The translations under genes and the position numbers were made by a program. This document shows, piece after piece, positions 1 to 9,686 of a DNA stretch of 16,983 nucleotides. The notes under the pieces were generated by a model. That model was not told the origin of the DNA. It did not search any database and saw only the letters and a program-made list of their open reading frames with translations. Numbering within the stretch: position 1 is the stretch's first letter; every line of letters begins with the position of its first letter. The DNA comes from Clavulina sp. PMI_390 (lineage: Eukaryota > Basidiomycota > Agaricomycetes > Cantharellales > Hydnaceae), in NCBI GenBank assembly GCA_015039315.1, contig WIDE01000269.1:1-16983 (forward strand), given 5' to 3'.

Positions 1-6
1 GAACAG

Positions 7-555
7 TTCTGCCACTTCGGCATGGCGAGGGAACCCCGGCTTCGCGGCGTTCGCTGCCGGGAAGCACGGTGTTCGTGGTCTTGCGCAGAGTCTCAACAAG
101 GAGTTTGGCAAGCAGAACATCCATGTGTCACATGCCATCATTGACGGGACGAGTTGAGTCATTCCCTCCTTTCACCATCGTATCCGGAACAGGAAAGACT
201 CACCGTGATACCCGTGTCGATAGTCATGACCAAGATCACGACGAGGTTGTGGGGTAACCCCGAATGGGCCAAGAACCCCGATGTCCGATTGGACCCCGCA
301 AGCATTGCCAAGGTACGTCTTTGCCTCGACTTACATTATTGACCGGAGGACCGTTCCTCATGTTTTGGTGTGCTTCTCTCATGCAGGCCTACTGGTACCT
401 TGCTCACCAAGATCGTCAAGCATGGACGTTCGAAATTGGTACGTCACGCTTCCTCCTCCCCATTATCTCTCTCGAGTGCGGTATGGACAATCCTGATGAT
501 GTCCTCGATCCTTTCTCTTTACACAGACCTTCGTCCTGCGCACGAAAACTGGTGA
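7..555 (+). CDS. Short-chain dehydrogenase/reductase, 3' part (partial at window edge), SDR copy 1
   Basis: C-terminal part of an NAD(P)-dependent short-chain dehydrogenase/reductase; the N-terminal Rossmann nucleotide-binding part lies before the window. Bases 1-6 look like the end of an intron (gaacag). Exons read as 7-152, 224-312, 387-438 and 527-555, all phase-compatible, ending DLRPAHENW-stop. Visible family motifs are a Ser-containing strand end (SATSAW), the segment FAAFAAGKHG carrying the active-site Lys, a helix LAQSLNKEFGKQNIHV, and the C-terminal NPEWAKNP...RLDPASIAKAYWYL. Where classical SDRs have YxxxK this protein reads FAAGK, so the catalytic Tyr is Phe. I recall the same change in close relatives, from memory and not checked. 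Substrate unknown. No break is seen in the visible part, unlike the second copy near 10 kb. The 3' end faces the 3' end of MYND copy A. Confidence 0.8.
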
Positions 556-906
556 AAACCGGCCCTGATACATAATCTATTCCCTCTCATGTTGTTGATC
601 CACTCAATTTGTTTGCTCGCTTTCGCTTTCAATGCAATATAATGCATTCCTGCTTTCGAAACAACCCAGTCCCTTGAACCCGTCGTCGAATCCGTGATCA
701 GTACATCTCAAGCCAGATGAGTGGAAGTTCTACACTCCGAGGGTCAGCGCCTTCTTGGATTTTCTGAGTTGTGCGCAGCCATGAACGAATGACAAGGACT
801 AGGAGGTTAGTTACTAGACGGAGGTGATGTAGTATACACGTGTCGAATTTGGAAGACACTTTGTCAGGAAATGCAGGTTACTGTTTGTCGTGCGACTCTG
901 AGCATT
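556..906. other. Convergent 3' intergenic region between SDR copy 1 and MYND copy A
   Basis: No gene is supported here. The region should hold the 3' UTRs and polyadenylation signals of two converging genes. A short segment around 618-664 is almost identical to 10789-10835 downstream of the second SDR copy. A segment near 805-840 (agttactagacgga..tagtatac) recurs in diverged form near 4924-4954 and 11043-11076, downstream of the other MYND genes, so it belongs to the MYND 3' flank. Confidence 0.6.
632..647 (+). terminator. Conserved imperfect palindrome in SDR 3' flank (possible polyadenylation region)
   Basis: The sequence is ATGCA-ATATAA-TGCAT, with 5-nt inverted arms around an A/T core, 77 nt after the SDR stop codon. 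The identical element occurs at 10802-10817, 81 nt after the stop of the second copy. Position and A/T core fit a 3'-end processing signal; this is inference. Confidence 0.3.
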
Positions 907-2750
907 CTATTCTTCAGCTGCTTTGCAGAACTTTTTGTGCCGACGCCAATCCCTGTAGGAAAAAAAGGGCAGTAATGCAATGGGAATCAACCTTGGCCCC
1001 TTTCAAGGAGCACGAAATGAGAGGGCTAGAAGGGACCTACGGCTTTTGACACTCTAAAGAACAATAGCACTGCTGCTTGCATCGCTTACAGCGCAGGGTT
1101 GCAGAAGTAAGGGATGTACAGCCAGGCAGCCCACAAATAAACTCTGGTGATGGTGGTGCAGGAATCTCGATAGATGAGTCTCGGGCCAGCTCTTCCGCCC
1201 GTTGAGCAAAATAACTCCACATTTGCTTCACTATTGTGTGCGCCGATGGATCAATTGCCGTTCGAATGCTGATGAGGATAATATGAGAAGCACTTTGCTG
1301 AAATAGAGGGTCTTTGGGGGAAGCTAGCGCTTCTTGGATCGCCTCGATGATCCGCTTTGAAACAAAAATCGCTGGTGTCTTTCGGCTATCAGTTGGGAGG
1401 ACAAAGCGGGCCGGTGGAGAAGAAAGAAGACTTGCCATGTTCACTTTCCTCCTCTTTCGAGAGTCTCACCAACGCCTCTACAAGAAATAAGAGCTCCAGA
1501 CCAAGCATGGTTTTCGCAAGATGATGAAGCTCAGTAGAGTCGGCGTTGAGAAGCATAAGACACCAAGAGCCCATCAAAACTTTGCAATCATAAGATACGT
1601 CGTGATCAATAGACCTTCGGAGGATTTTGGCAGCTGTTTTGGCGCATAAAATGGAAGGAGTGAGGTAATCCAGCTGTGCGAGTGCGGACATCATGCCATC
1701 ACTTTGATCCATCATGACAAATTGAGCAATAACGATGAGCTCTCGTGAGTAATAGTCTTGTAGCTTTCCATTACTTGATTCTTTTGCAGCATGAATGAAG
1801 TGAGCAACGAGGCTTTGGTGGGAACGAGATGCGCAATCCGAGAGGTCGAATTCCCCAAATATATGTTCGCGATCAGGATGGTATAGTAGAGCCTTAGAGT
1901 AAGCCAAAAGAAGGGTGGTGCTGGATCGAAGAATCTCTGGCAAGGTCTCATCACCGGAGGCGTCAGCGATTGAAAATCGGACCCTCAACACAATGGACAG
2001 AGAGTCGCCGAGGAAGGCACGCCTGAGAAACGTATCATTAAGATAAGTTCAAGCTTTTTTCCACTCACATCAATACATCAATTGAAGTTTACGCACGCGT
2101 GTTTTGGATCTCCAGTGCAGGATATAGATACACGTGGGACGGCCACGTAGACGTTGCTGATAATACTTAGGACGAAAGGATACATTTCTATAAGGGAATC
2201 ATCGCCGTGAAGAGAGGAAAAATGCCGGTAGATGTTCTTGTCTTTTCGCCATATTGGTGCCAGATCGTAAACGCCTCCCTGCATAACCGTCAGTTCTCGA
2301 TCCAAGCCTGCTGATGGGCAGCTGGCATTTGCCCGATCGAGCAATGTGCTAAGCTGCTCAAGTACTGGAAGCAAGCACCAGTATATGGGGGCCTGGAGTG
2401 CGAGGATATTTAAAAAGCGGTATTGTAGCGGGTGAGCGTGTAAAACTACAAACTGAAAAAACGACTCCATGCTGGGAAATGTTTCCATCACTCCGGGCAG
2501 AAAAGGAGGCGATCGGCAGTATGACCCTGATTATTTTGCGGGTAATCTGGGTATCTATGAGCTTCTTCACTGTGCTTTTGATTGGTTCTTGACGTGTCAA
2601 TTCGATGAAGTTTGAGAGGTCAACGCAGATGCAAAAAGCTTTGCGGAAAGTCGCGCTTTCATTCTTTGACTTCTCGCCGCCAAGAGTTCGTGTTAGGGAG
2701 CTAAGAGAGTTACAGACAAGTTCGCGGGCGGCATACTCATCCCTGATCAT
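907..2750 (-). CDS. MYND-type zinc-finger protein, copy A
   Basis: Five-exon minus-strand gene: 2750-2454, 2392-2097, 2022-1436, 1371-1041 and 952-907, which sum to 1557 nt (518 aa). The start ATG at 2750 has A at -3 (ccaccATG) and aligns with the starts of copies B and C. The C-terminus (about residues 473-513) is a MYND finger with Cys/His ligands in order: CGLPGC, CKRC, CYC, ECQK and, after the last intron, DWRRHKKFC. The rest is probably helical and I do not recognise it; motifs shared by all copies include FRKA.ICxDL..FI and LDYLT.SI..AK. MYND fingers bind short proline-rich partner peptides, so an adaptor or regulatory role is likely but unproven. Intron 3 has a GC donor (gcaagt). Intron 1 is 61 nt and shifts frame, so splicing is required. 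Divergent from the ACAD pseudogene at 3300. Confidence 0.85.
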
Positions 2751-2810
2751 GGTGGACGTGATGCTTGGCTTGTTCGTTTATTTGTTCCTATTGACGCGAC
2801 AAACGGCAGG

Positions 2811-2816
2811 CACGTG
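2811..2816 (-). promoter_or_regulatory. CACGTG E-box upstream of MYND copy A
   Basis: CACGTG lies 61 nt before the MYND A start codon. The same hexamer lies 53 nt before copy B and 42 nt before copy C, read as gtcacgtg or ctcacgtg on the gene strand. It matches the binding core of basic helix-loop-helix factors such as Cbf1-type proteins. Function is inferred, and the hexamer also occurs elsewhere in the window. Confidence 0.4.
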
Positions 2817-3239
2817 ACCACATCACATATCCAGCTCAGAGTCCGCATCATGGAAATCAAACAAAGTAGAGCAGAGATATCTCCCGAAGGCTTGGTTGCA
2901 CTTGTCCGCAATTAAATCTGCCGGGTGATAGATCTACTCTCGTCACGCCTCCCATTATGACATAACAACCAGTTATTTCTGCGTGCTCTAATCTCTACGT
3001 TGGCTAATAATCCACAGATTGTTCCTAGAGCATTTGTGAAATGGGCGACGGCTTGGAAAAAAAGATCGAAAATTCTCCTTTAACTTTCAATCTCACTTCA
3101 CCTCCCATAACCGACCCTGAGCTGAGACGGCACCTTTGCCTCGTGGCCTCGAGCAGCACCTCGCCGATCATCGACATTGGCACCCCGTCTCTTCTGCGGC
3201 CAGCATGCGAGCCTAAGGCACTCTCTGGTATACTGATGC

Positions 3240-3245
3240 TATAAA
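3240..3245 (+). promoter_or_regulatory. TATA box of ACAD copy A (pseudogene)
   Basis: TATAAA lies 60 nt upstream of the degenerate start codon at 3300. The intact paralogue has TATAAA at 7304-7309, 63 nt before its ATG, so the core promoter outlived the coding sequence. Confidence 0.5.
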
Positions 3246-3299
3246 CCTCGGCAAAGGGAGGACATCAAAGATTTAGTCACCCACCCTGGTCCGGCGGTC

Positions 3300-4727
3300 A
3301 TATCCACAGCACACTCTCTGGACGAAATTGCAAATTTCGTAAGCGATATGTCACCTTGTCATCCCTTTCTATATGCCTTCTTTACTTCACTGGTCTAACC
3401 GAAGCGCTCCGGCTGGCCAAAATTACAGCACAATAAGCTCAACGACCTCGAGGTCATTATTGACAGCAAAGTCTTTGACCTATCCAATTTTGCGAGCATC
3501 CATCCTGGTGGAGTTGGCGTTCTCCTTGACGAGAAATTGGCTAGGAAAGATGCCACCGACGCTTTCTTTGGCCTACATAGGCACGAATTTGTCTTGACTC
3601 CTCGTTATGCGCGGTTACAGATCAGGACTGTTGCGGACCAAAAGGAACAGGTCCCTACAAGCTAGGCGGATTGAGCCAGATGCCGTACGGAGAGCCTGGT
3701 CGGCTCATCGAGGGCCACCACTTTCCGTGATTTCCCAAGAATCATCGCAAGTTCCAGAGGTGGATGCTCAAATTTGTAGAGGAGCATCTAATGGAGGATG
3801 CGGCTCTCTGCGAGGAAGACGGGAAGCGTCCCTCTGTTTCTACAGTCGAAGATCAACCGTGTGAAACTTCTTCGCTGCTCGTACTACCTCTTGACCTTCA
3901 TCTTTCTAGTAAATATGGGTTACTTGATATGCGACTAGGGCCTGGCGAACACCTGAAGGGTATGACACCAGCTGATGGGCTTGTGAAGCCGGAAGAGGTG
4001 ACTATTGTTGCAGTTATTACCTCAGGTGGCGGTAATCTCAACTGCAAATAGTATGATTACTTCCACGAATTGATCCTCACGCAGGAGTATACGCGAATCA
4101 AAACTCGCGGCTATGTTGGTGGATCTAATGTGAGAGCTCATTTGGGGAATCATTATACTTTCTCTTGTTACGGCTCGTTGTTAGGGTGGGATGTTCATCG
4201 GCTTTCCTACAGTGCGTGAACGAATATGTTGATTGGATTCTCCTGCAGGTGAGCTTACCAACGCAAGGTCTTTGGAAAACCTCTTCTCGAACACGCCGTA
4301 ATTCTCCAGAAGCTCGCTGGGATGATTGTACGAACCGAAGCTATACAAAATTGGCTCGAGAGCCTTACCTACCAGATGTGCAATATGAATTACTCTCAAC
4401 AGAGCGAGTACTTCTCTGGACAGATCGGGTTCCTCAAGATGTATGCCACTCGCGCAGCACAGCAGACTGCTACTGAAGCTGTTCAGATCTTTGGGGGTCG
4501 TGGTCTCAGTAAGTGGCAGGCTCAAAATGATACCGTGGGCGATACCTAACAAAATCATGAATATCAATGCCCGTCTGCTTACAGCCAAGAGCGGTATGGG
4601 GAAGTTTATCGAGCACTACCACCGCGCCATAACGTTTGACTCCGTTCTTGGCGGCGCTGAGGACGTTCTGGGTGATCTTGGCGTGCGTCAAGCAATGAGA
4701 AAGATCCCGAATAACGCCAAACTCTAG
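3300..4727 (+). pseudogene. Cytochrome b5-acyl-CoA dehydrogenase fusion, copy A (decayed)
   Basis: Exon-by-exon relic of the gene at 7367-9530. The start codon position reads ATA (3300-3302). Exon 1 ends at 3338 (gtaagc) and exon 2 begins at 3429 with HNK and keeps the heme-ligand motif HPGG, but the conserved Trp of LWVIID is Glu. A net 4-nt deletion just before 3663 brings an in-frame TAG (3663-3665) and shifts the frame. Exons 3 to 5 ([24 protein letters not shown]) remain recognisable to about 4210. Homology then jumps to the exon 10 equivalent near 4264, so exons 6-9, carrying the ACAD signature and middle beta domain, are gone. The last exon ([22 protein letters not shown]) ends at TAG 4725-4727. 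No active enzyme can result. Confidence 0.88.
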
Positions 4728-5036
4728 CGTACTCTCATAACGGCTCATATCTTAATGTCAACGACGCGTCGAAGTCCTGTCAAGAATACCTGAGTGCCAA
4801 ATCTAACCTATGACGTAATCGCGAGGAACAACCATACGAACCGTTTAGTACTGCATTCCGCGCAGAATTTCATTTGGGATCGGCACGATTGGCAGATATT
4901 CGGGAGGCAAGGTGGCAGCGACGGAAGTTATTAGATGGAAACATAGTATACGTGTACATGCATGGATCAAGCATATTGAATCCTTGGCTGTAAGGTCCTT
5001 TACGATCACCAAGAGGGTAGGGTGTACATGACGATC
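4728..5036. other. Intergenic region between ACAD pseudogene A and MYND copy B 3' ends
   Basis: No gene is supported. By analogy with the next module an SDR gene would be expected here, but no SDR remnant can be recognised. The segment near 4924-4954 resembles the 3' flank of MYND copies A and C, so the right part is the MYND B 3' UTR. Confidence 0.5.
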
Positions 5037-6840
5037 CTATTGTTTCTCTGCCTTGCAAAATTTCTTGTGCCTGCGCCAGTCTCTGATAATATGAAGGAAG
5101 GTGAGATAGGAATGAAATTGGTGCCCGTTCGGGTAGAGGGGATAAAAAGTTCGGAAATAGCACTCACGGCTTTTGGCACTCCACAGAGCAATAACACTGC
5201 AGTTTACACCTCACACAACGAAGCGCTGCAGGAGCCGTGGACGTACAGCCCGGCAACCCACACACGAACGACTGTCGAGTAGGCATTTGGATACCTGGTG
5301 TATCACGCGCAAGCTTTTCGCTGTTCTCTGCGAGACGGTTCCACATGAGCTGGGTTTGCTTATGTGCTGATGGATCAGTCTCCATCCGAAGGTTAATCGT
5401 AGCAATTTGTGAAGCACATTTCTGGAACGACGATCCTTGGTAGGGCATAGCCAAAGCTTCTTGAATAGCCGTGATGAGTTGGTCTGACATGCAATTCGCT
5501 TGAAGAGGGCACAATATCAGAGACTACAGGAATGCGAAACGGACAAGGAAAAGGTAACTTGCCCATCTCCATGGTATCATCCGTGGAAGCCCTCAGATAT
5601 TTCTCGAGAAGAAATATAATATTTAGCTCCAGTATACTCTCCGCGAGGCGATAAAGGACAGGTCCCGACTCCGAATTGAGGAGTATAGAGTACCAAGAAC
5701 CAGTCAGTATTTCGTAATTTTCTGCCATTTCGGCAGTACCCTGAAGCCCCGAAAATGTCTGCTTGGCACAAGAGATAGACACTGTCAAATAGTCAAGCTC
5801 AATAAGGGCTTCTAGCATATCGTGTGTCTGGTCTATGACCGCGAACTGCGCTAGCATAAGAAGTTCCGGTGGGTAACGACGTGTTGTTACCTCAAGCTTC
5901 GTCGTGGTTGCCCCCGATAGGAAGTGAGAGACAATGTACTTATGTGTACGGGCTGTCCATTTTGAGAGATCGAACAGCTTCAGCACCTTGTGAATATCCG
6001 GAAACTCTATGAGAGTCTTCGAATAGTTTGAGAGGACGATGTTGCCCCCTTGGATAAGCCCCGGCGGCACATTACCGGCTGAAGCGTCCGAAAAGAAGAA
6101 TCGGATTCGTAAAAGGAGCGAAAGGGAATCTGTCAGGAATTTTGGTCTGAAAATTCTAACGTTAGTCTTATCCCATGATATTTTCTTTCTACACATACGT
6201 GCTAGTTGGCAGTGCCTTGCAGCGTGGATGCCGAACATACATCAAGGCATTGTCGAGAATGGTGTGAATATTTGAATAAACCTCCTGGAGATAGGGGCCG
6301 AAAGTGGTACAGGAGCCATCATAAAGTCCTTTGTCGTCTAGCCATATTTTCATCAGGTTGTAAATAGCGTTCTGCAGCACCATGATCTCTTGATGGAGGG
6401 CCGCCGATAGAGCGTCCTTATTTGCGCGACCACATAGCGCACTGAGCCGAGAAAATATTGGAGTAAGGGCCCAGTATATCCGTGCCTAGGGGATAATAGA
6501 GTCAAAATACGACGTAAAAAGAAGGGAATAGCACACGAACCGGCGGACCGACATTGTCGGGACTCGGAGCGTGTTCACTATCTTCGGCAACGAAAGTAGC
6601 GATTTGGATAGTGACCTCCACAAAGGTCTGTGTAAAATGAAGGTCGGCCAGCTTTTTTAGTGTGTCTTCCGCGGGCCCTTGTCGCTTTGAATCAATGAAT
6701 TTGCAGAGGTCGATGCAAATCAAAGGGGCTTTGCGGAAAGCCACAGTTGCATTCTTGGAGTACCCCATCCCAAGATGCGAGGCCATTGGCCCGAGGGAAT
6801 TACAGACGAGGTTACGAGCGTCGGCCTCGCTAGTTATCAT
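5037..6840 (-). CDS. MYND-type zinc-finger protein, copy B
   Basis: Same five-exon plan as copies A and C: 6840-6541, 6485-6199, 6146-5563, 5498-5168 and 5082-5037, which sum to 1548 nt (515 aa). Exon 4 (331 nt) and exon 5 (46 nt) match the other copies exactly in length. The MYND finger is at about residues 470-510: CGLPGC, CVRC, CYC, ECQK, DWRRHKKFC. The N-terminal body is the most diverged of the three, though FRKA, ICIDL and LDYLTVSI.CAK persist. Start chosen at ATG 6840 (acaATG), aligned with copies A and C; a further upstream in-frame start would be TTG, not ATG. Intron 1 uses a gttcgt donor and intron 3 a GC donor (gcaagt). Divergent from the intact ACAD gene at 7367. Molecular function unknown beyond protein binding by the finger. 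Confidence 0.85.
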
Positions 6841-6892
6841 TGTCGCAGTGAATAGGGCTCTTTCGTCGACGTCGGACAAGCGGGATAGGCGG

Positions 6893-6898
6893 CACGTG
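6893..6898 (-). promoter_or_regulatory. CACGTG E-box upstream of MYND copy B
   Basis: The hexamer lies 53 nt before the start codon at 6840, at the place equivalent to the boxes of copies A and C. The gene-strand context is ctCACGTGcc. Confidence 0.4.
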
Positions 6899-7303
6899 AG
6901 CAGTTCCCACAGGACAGCAACCGCTCAAACAAAGTTGGGACCGAGAACATTTTCAGATATACTCGGCTGGCCAGACTCCAAGGAGCTTGCGCGAATGTGT
7001 TCCCAAACGCAAGCTTTCCCATTGACGAGTCATTGACCCCGTGTCATCCTCTGAATCCTCGAGTGAACGGTCTCCCGCATTCCTCTCACCCAGTCCTCAT
7101 CGACGCAGCCATGAAACTAACGAAACTGGGCCTTCATATTAATGACTCTCACCGTCATCGTTGTCCCTCTAAACTCGTCAGTCTCTCTCCCGCCACTCTA
7201 TGTGCTGGCCTCGGGGACGACATACCCGATCACCGAAGTTGGATTCTCGTTTATTTCGGCGAATCAGGATGCGCGCCGACCACCCCCGCAACTCCATTGA
7301 GAA

Positions 7304-7309
7304 TATAAA
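7304..7309 (+). promoter_or_regulatory. TATA box of intact ACAD fusion
   Basis: TATAAA (gaaTATAAAgcc) lies 63 nt before the ATG at 7367, at a spacing suitable for a core promoter, and is matched by TATAAA in front of copy A. Confidence 0.55.
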
Positions 7310-7366
7310 GCCTCAGCTAAGGAGATCTATTGGTGACCGATCCAGTTACCTGGATTCTTTGCAGCA

Positions 7367-9530
7367 ATGTCCAAAGCATTCTCCCTCGACGAGATTGTCA
7401 ATGTTCGTAAGATATCTCCGCGCAAGGGCCATCTTCATAACTAAACTTGACTTTTTGAATAATCGGTGTGTTTCTGCCGCTGATTAATCAGCACAACAAA
7501 CCCGGCGACCTCTGGGTTATCATCGACAGCAAGGTTTTTGACCTGTCAAAGTTTGCAGGCGTCCACCCTGGTGGAGCCAGTGTGCTCTTCGACGAGGAAG
7601 TGGCTGGTAAAGATGCCACCGACGTTTTCTTCGGCCTACATAGGCAGGAAATTCTCTTGACCTCTCGTTATGCGCGGCTACAGATAGGGACTGTGGTCGG
7701 CCAAAAGGAGCTCATCCCCACGCCGAAAATTGGCGACTTGAGCCAGATGCCGTACGGAGAGCCTAGCTGGCTTGCCGAGGGCCACTATTCTCCATACTTC
7801 TCTGAGAGTCATCGCAAGTTCCAGAGGTGGATGCGGAGATTCGTGGAAGAGCATTTGATGGAGGATGCAGCACTTCGCGAGGAGGATGGGAAGCGTCCCT
7901 CACTTTCCACAGTCGAGACTCAAGCGTACGTTCGTTCCGTCCCTGATTTTGGTTCGCCCGATATTTCTTGACGTTCGTATCCATAGTAAACATGGGCTAC
8001 TTGCTATGCGATTGGGCCCTGGGGAGCATCTAAAGGGCATGACGCTGGTCGACGGGCTCGTGAAGCCGGAAGAGGTGAGCATCGTCATATAAGGGCTTAC
8101 AAACCACTGATGCGACACCATCCTACAGTATGACTACTTCCACGAGCTGATCCTTACCCAAGAGTATACTCGGTTCAAATCTCGTGGCTATTCCGACGGG
8201 GCCAATGTACGATACTTCCAGTGACTACTTATGACCAATTTCTGACCGGGCCCGTCGTTCTAGGTCGGCATGCTCATTGGCCTACCTCCGGTACGCCGCC
8301 ACTCTTGGTAGGTAGCTACAATGATAATACAATGCCTATTTAGATCCTCAATTTTGGGAGTGACCAGTTGAAGGCGAAGGTAGTGCCTGAGGTTTTCGCG
8401 GGAAAGAAGTTCATCTCCTTAGCCGTCAGTGAGGCTTTTGCTGGTTCGGATGTGGCTGGGATCAAGTACGTGACCCATGTACTCATCGCTTCTACATTCA
8501 CCTTTCCTCAAACCATAATATCAGATGTACAGCGACCAAGTCTGATGATGGTTCACACTGGACGATCAATGGGACCAAAAAGTATGTGAGCTGTGTCCGG
8601 TGCAGTTTAAGAATGCCATGCCTGATGCACCATCGTCTAGGTGGATTACGAACGGTCATTTCTCGGACTATTTCACTGTGGCGTGCAAGACCAAGAAGGG
8701 TCTAACAGTGTTCCTAGTTGAGCGTGGGCCCGGTGTCGAAACCAAGCTCGTCAAGACCTCGTACTCGACCACCGCTGGGACAGCTTTCATTACGTTTGAC
8801 AACGTCAAAGTCCCTGCCAGTAATATGATCGGCGAAGAGGATAAGGGTCTCATTATTGTGCTGAGCAATTTCAACCATGAAAGGTACGTGTCGACAGAGG
8901 TGGCTTATGAGCTATGTTGAATAGATCTTATGCTTTCAGATGGCTCATGTGCTGCGTGTCCGCGCGTTCACAGCGTCTGGCTACGGAAGAGTGTTTCAAG
9001 TACGTCTGGAAGCCTGGGTAGCATACCCCACTCATTCCGTTAACTGACGCCAACTAAAGATGGGCCCACCAGCGAAAGGTCTTTGGCAAACCCCTTCTGG
9101 AACAGGCCGTTATTCGCCAGAAGCTTGCTGCCATGATCGCACGAACGGAGGCTGTTCAGAACTGGCTCGAGAATCTCACATACCAAATGTGCCATATGAA
9201 TTACGATCAACAGAGCGAGTACCTTGCTGGACAAATCGGATTCTTGAAGATGTACGCCACCCGCCCGGCACAAGATACTGCGGCCGATGCTGTTCAGATC
9301 TTTGGTGGTCGTGGTATTAGTAAGCTTGTTCGCTCACAAACATTAACCTCCACAGCGCTGATTAAGATCGATTTTCCCTATCGGTAGCCACGACCGGTAT
9401 GGGGAAATTTATCGAGCACTACCATCGCACCATCACCTTTGACGCAGTTCTTGGTGGTGCTGAGGACGTGCTGGGTGATCTTGGAGTACGCCAAGCAATG
9501 AGGAAGATCCCAAAAAATGTCAGGTTGTAG
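7367..9530 (+). CDS. Cytochrome b5-acyl-CoA dehydrogenase fusion, copy B (intact)
   Basis: Flavoenzyme predicted to oxidise an acyl-CoA or related thioester, with an N-terminal b5 heme domain that may take its electrons. Exons: 7367-7402, 7492-7925, 7987-8074, 8129-8206, 8264-8290, 8344-8465, 8525-8581, 8641-8883, 8940-8999, 9060-9319, 9388-9530; 1548 nt, 515 aa. The b5 domain is at about residues 1-85, with heme ligands His37 (HPGG) and His62 (FFGLH). The ACAD part shows the family signature [13 protein letters not shown] (about 248-260), KWITNG, a beta-barrel middle domain, and QIFGGRG in the last domain. The C-terminal GGAEDV replaces the usual EGT-type segment with the catalytic Glu. Exon 1 carries one extra base compared with copy A; only the donor gttcgt at 7403 keeps the frame. 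Substrate unknown. Followed closely by the SDR pseudogene. Confidence 0.88.
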
Positions 9531-9686
9531 GTTATCATTTAATCTAATTTATGGATGGAATAAGAGGGCATGCCGTTTGCTTTGCTCGAGCTCACTCGTT
9601 CTTGTTCCTCATCTACTCCCTTCTTCGCGTAATATAACAAGCTTGGTTGACTTTTTTTCTCACGATCTTGTTGTGGAGCCCCACAG

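Larger units (their letters stand above)
1..2820. repeat. Direct repeat, left copy (SDR 3' half + MYND gene)
   Basis: This stretch, holding the SDR 3' exons, the converging 3' flanks and the whole of MYND copy A up to its CACGTG box, is collinear with 10165-12985. The offset drifts only from 10164 (SDR exon start) to 10183 (MYND start codon), apart from indels in the 3' flanks. Identity is very high in the SDR exons and much lower in the MYND gene. It is a segmental tandem duplication rather than a mobile element: no terminal repeats or transposase are visible. Confidence 0.8.
2751..3299. promoter_or_regulatory. Divergent promoter region between MYND copy A and ACAD pseudogene
   Basis: No protein-coding gene is supported here. 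The 549-nt gap separates two divergently read genes and has the same layout as 6841-7366 in the next module. It holds a CACGTG box at 2811-2816 on the MYND side and a TATAAA box at 3240-3245 on the ACAD side. A short open frame at 3041-3244 has no counterpart in the second copy and is probably chance. Confidence 0.6.
6841..7366. promoter_or_regulatory. Divergent promoter region between MYND copy B and intact ACAD fusion
   Basis: This 526-nt region contains no supported gene. A CACGTG box at 6893-6898 lies on the MYND side and a TATAAA box at 7304-7309 on the ACAD side. The layout mirrors 2751-3299, although overall similarity between the two spacers is low by eye. Confidence 0.6.

Noticed and set aside
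1..2820. Mobile element as cause of the large direct repeats
   Set aside because: The repeats consist of ordinary genes in fixed order with no terminal repeats, transposase or reverse transcriptase; segmental duplication explains them.
3041..3244. 67-aa open frame in the MYND A/ACAD A spacer
   Set aside because: No recognisable domain, overlaps the promoter region and has no counterpart in the equivalent spacer at 6841-7366.
4181..4588. 135-aa minus-strand open frame antisense to ACAD A
   Set aside because: Shadow of the ACAD pseudogene exon 10; a similar antisense frame exists opposite copy B at 9040-9273.
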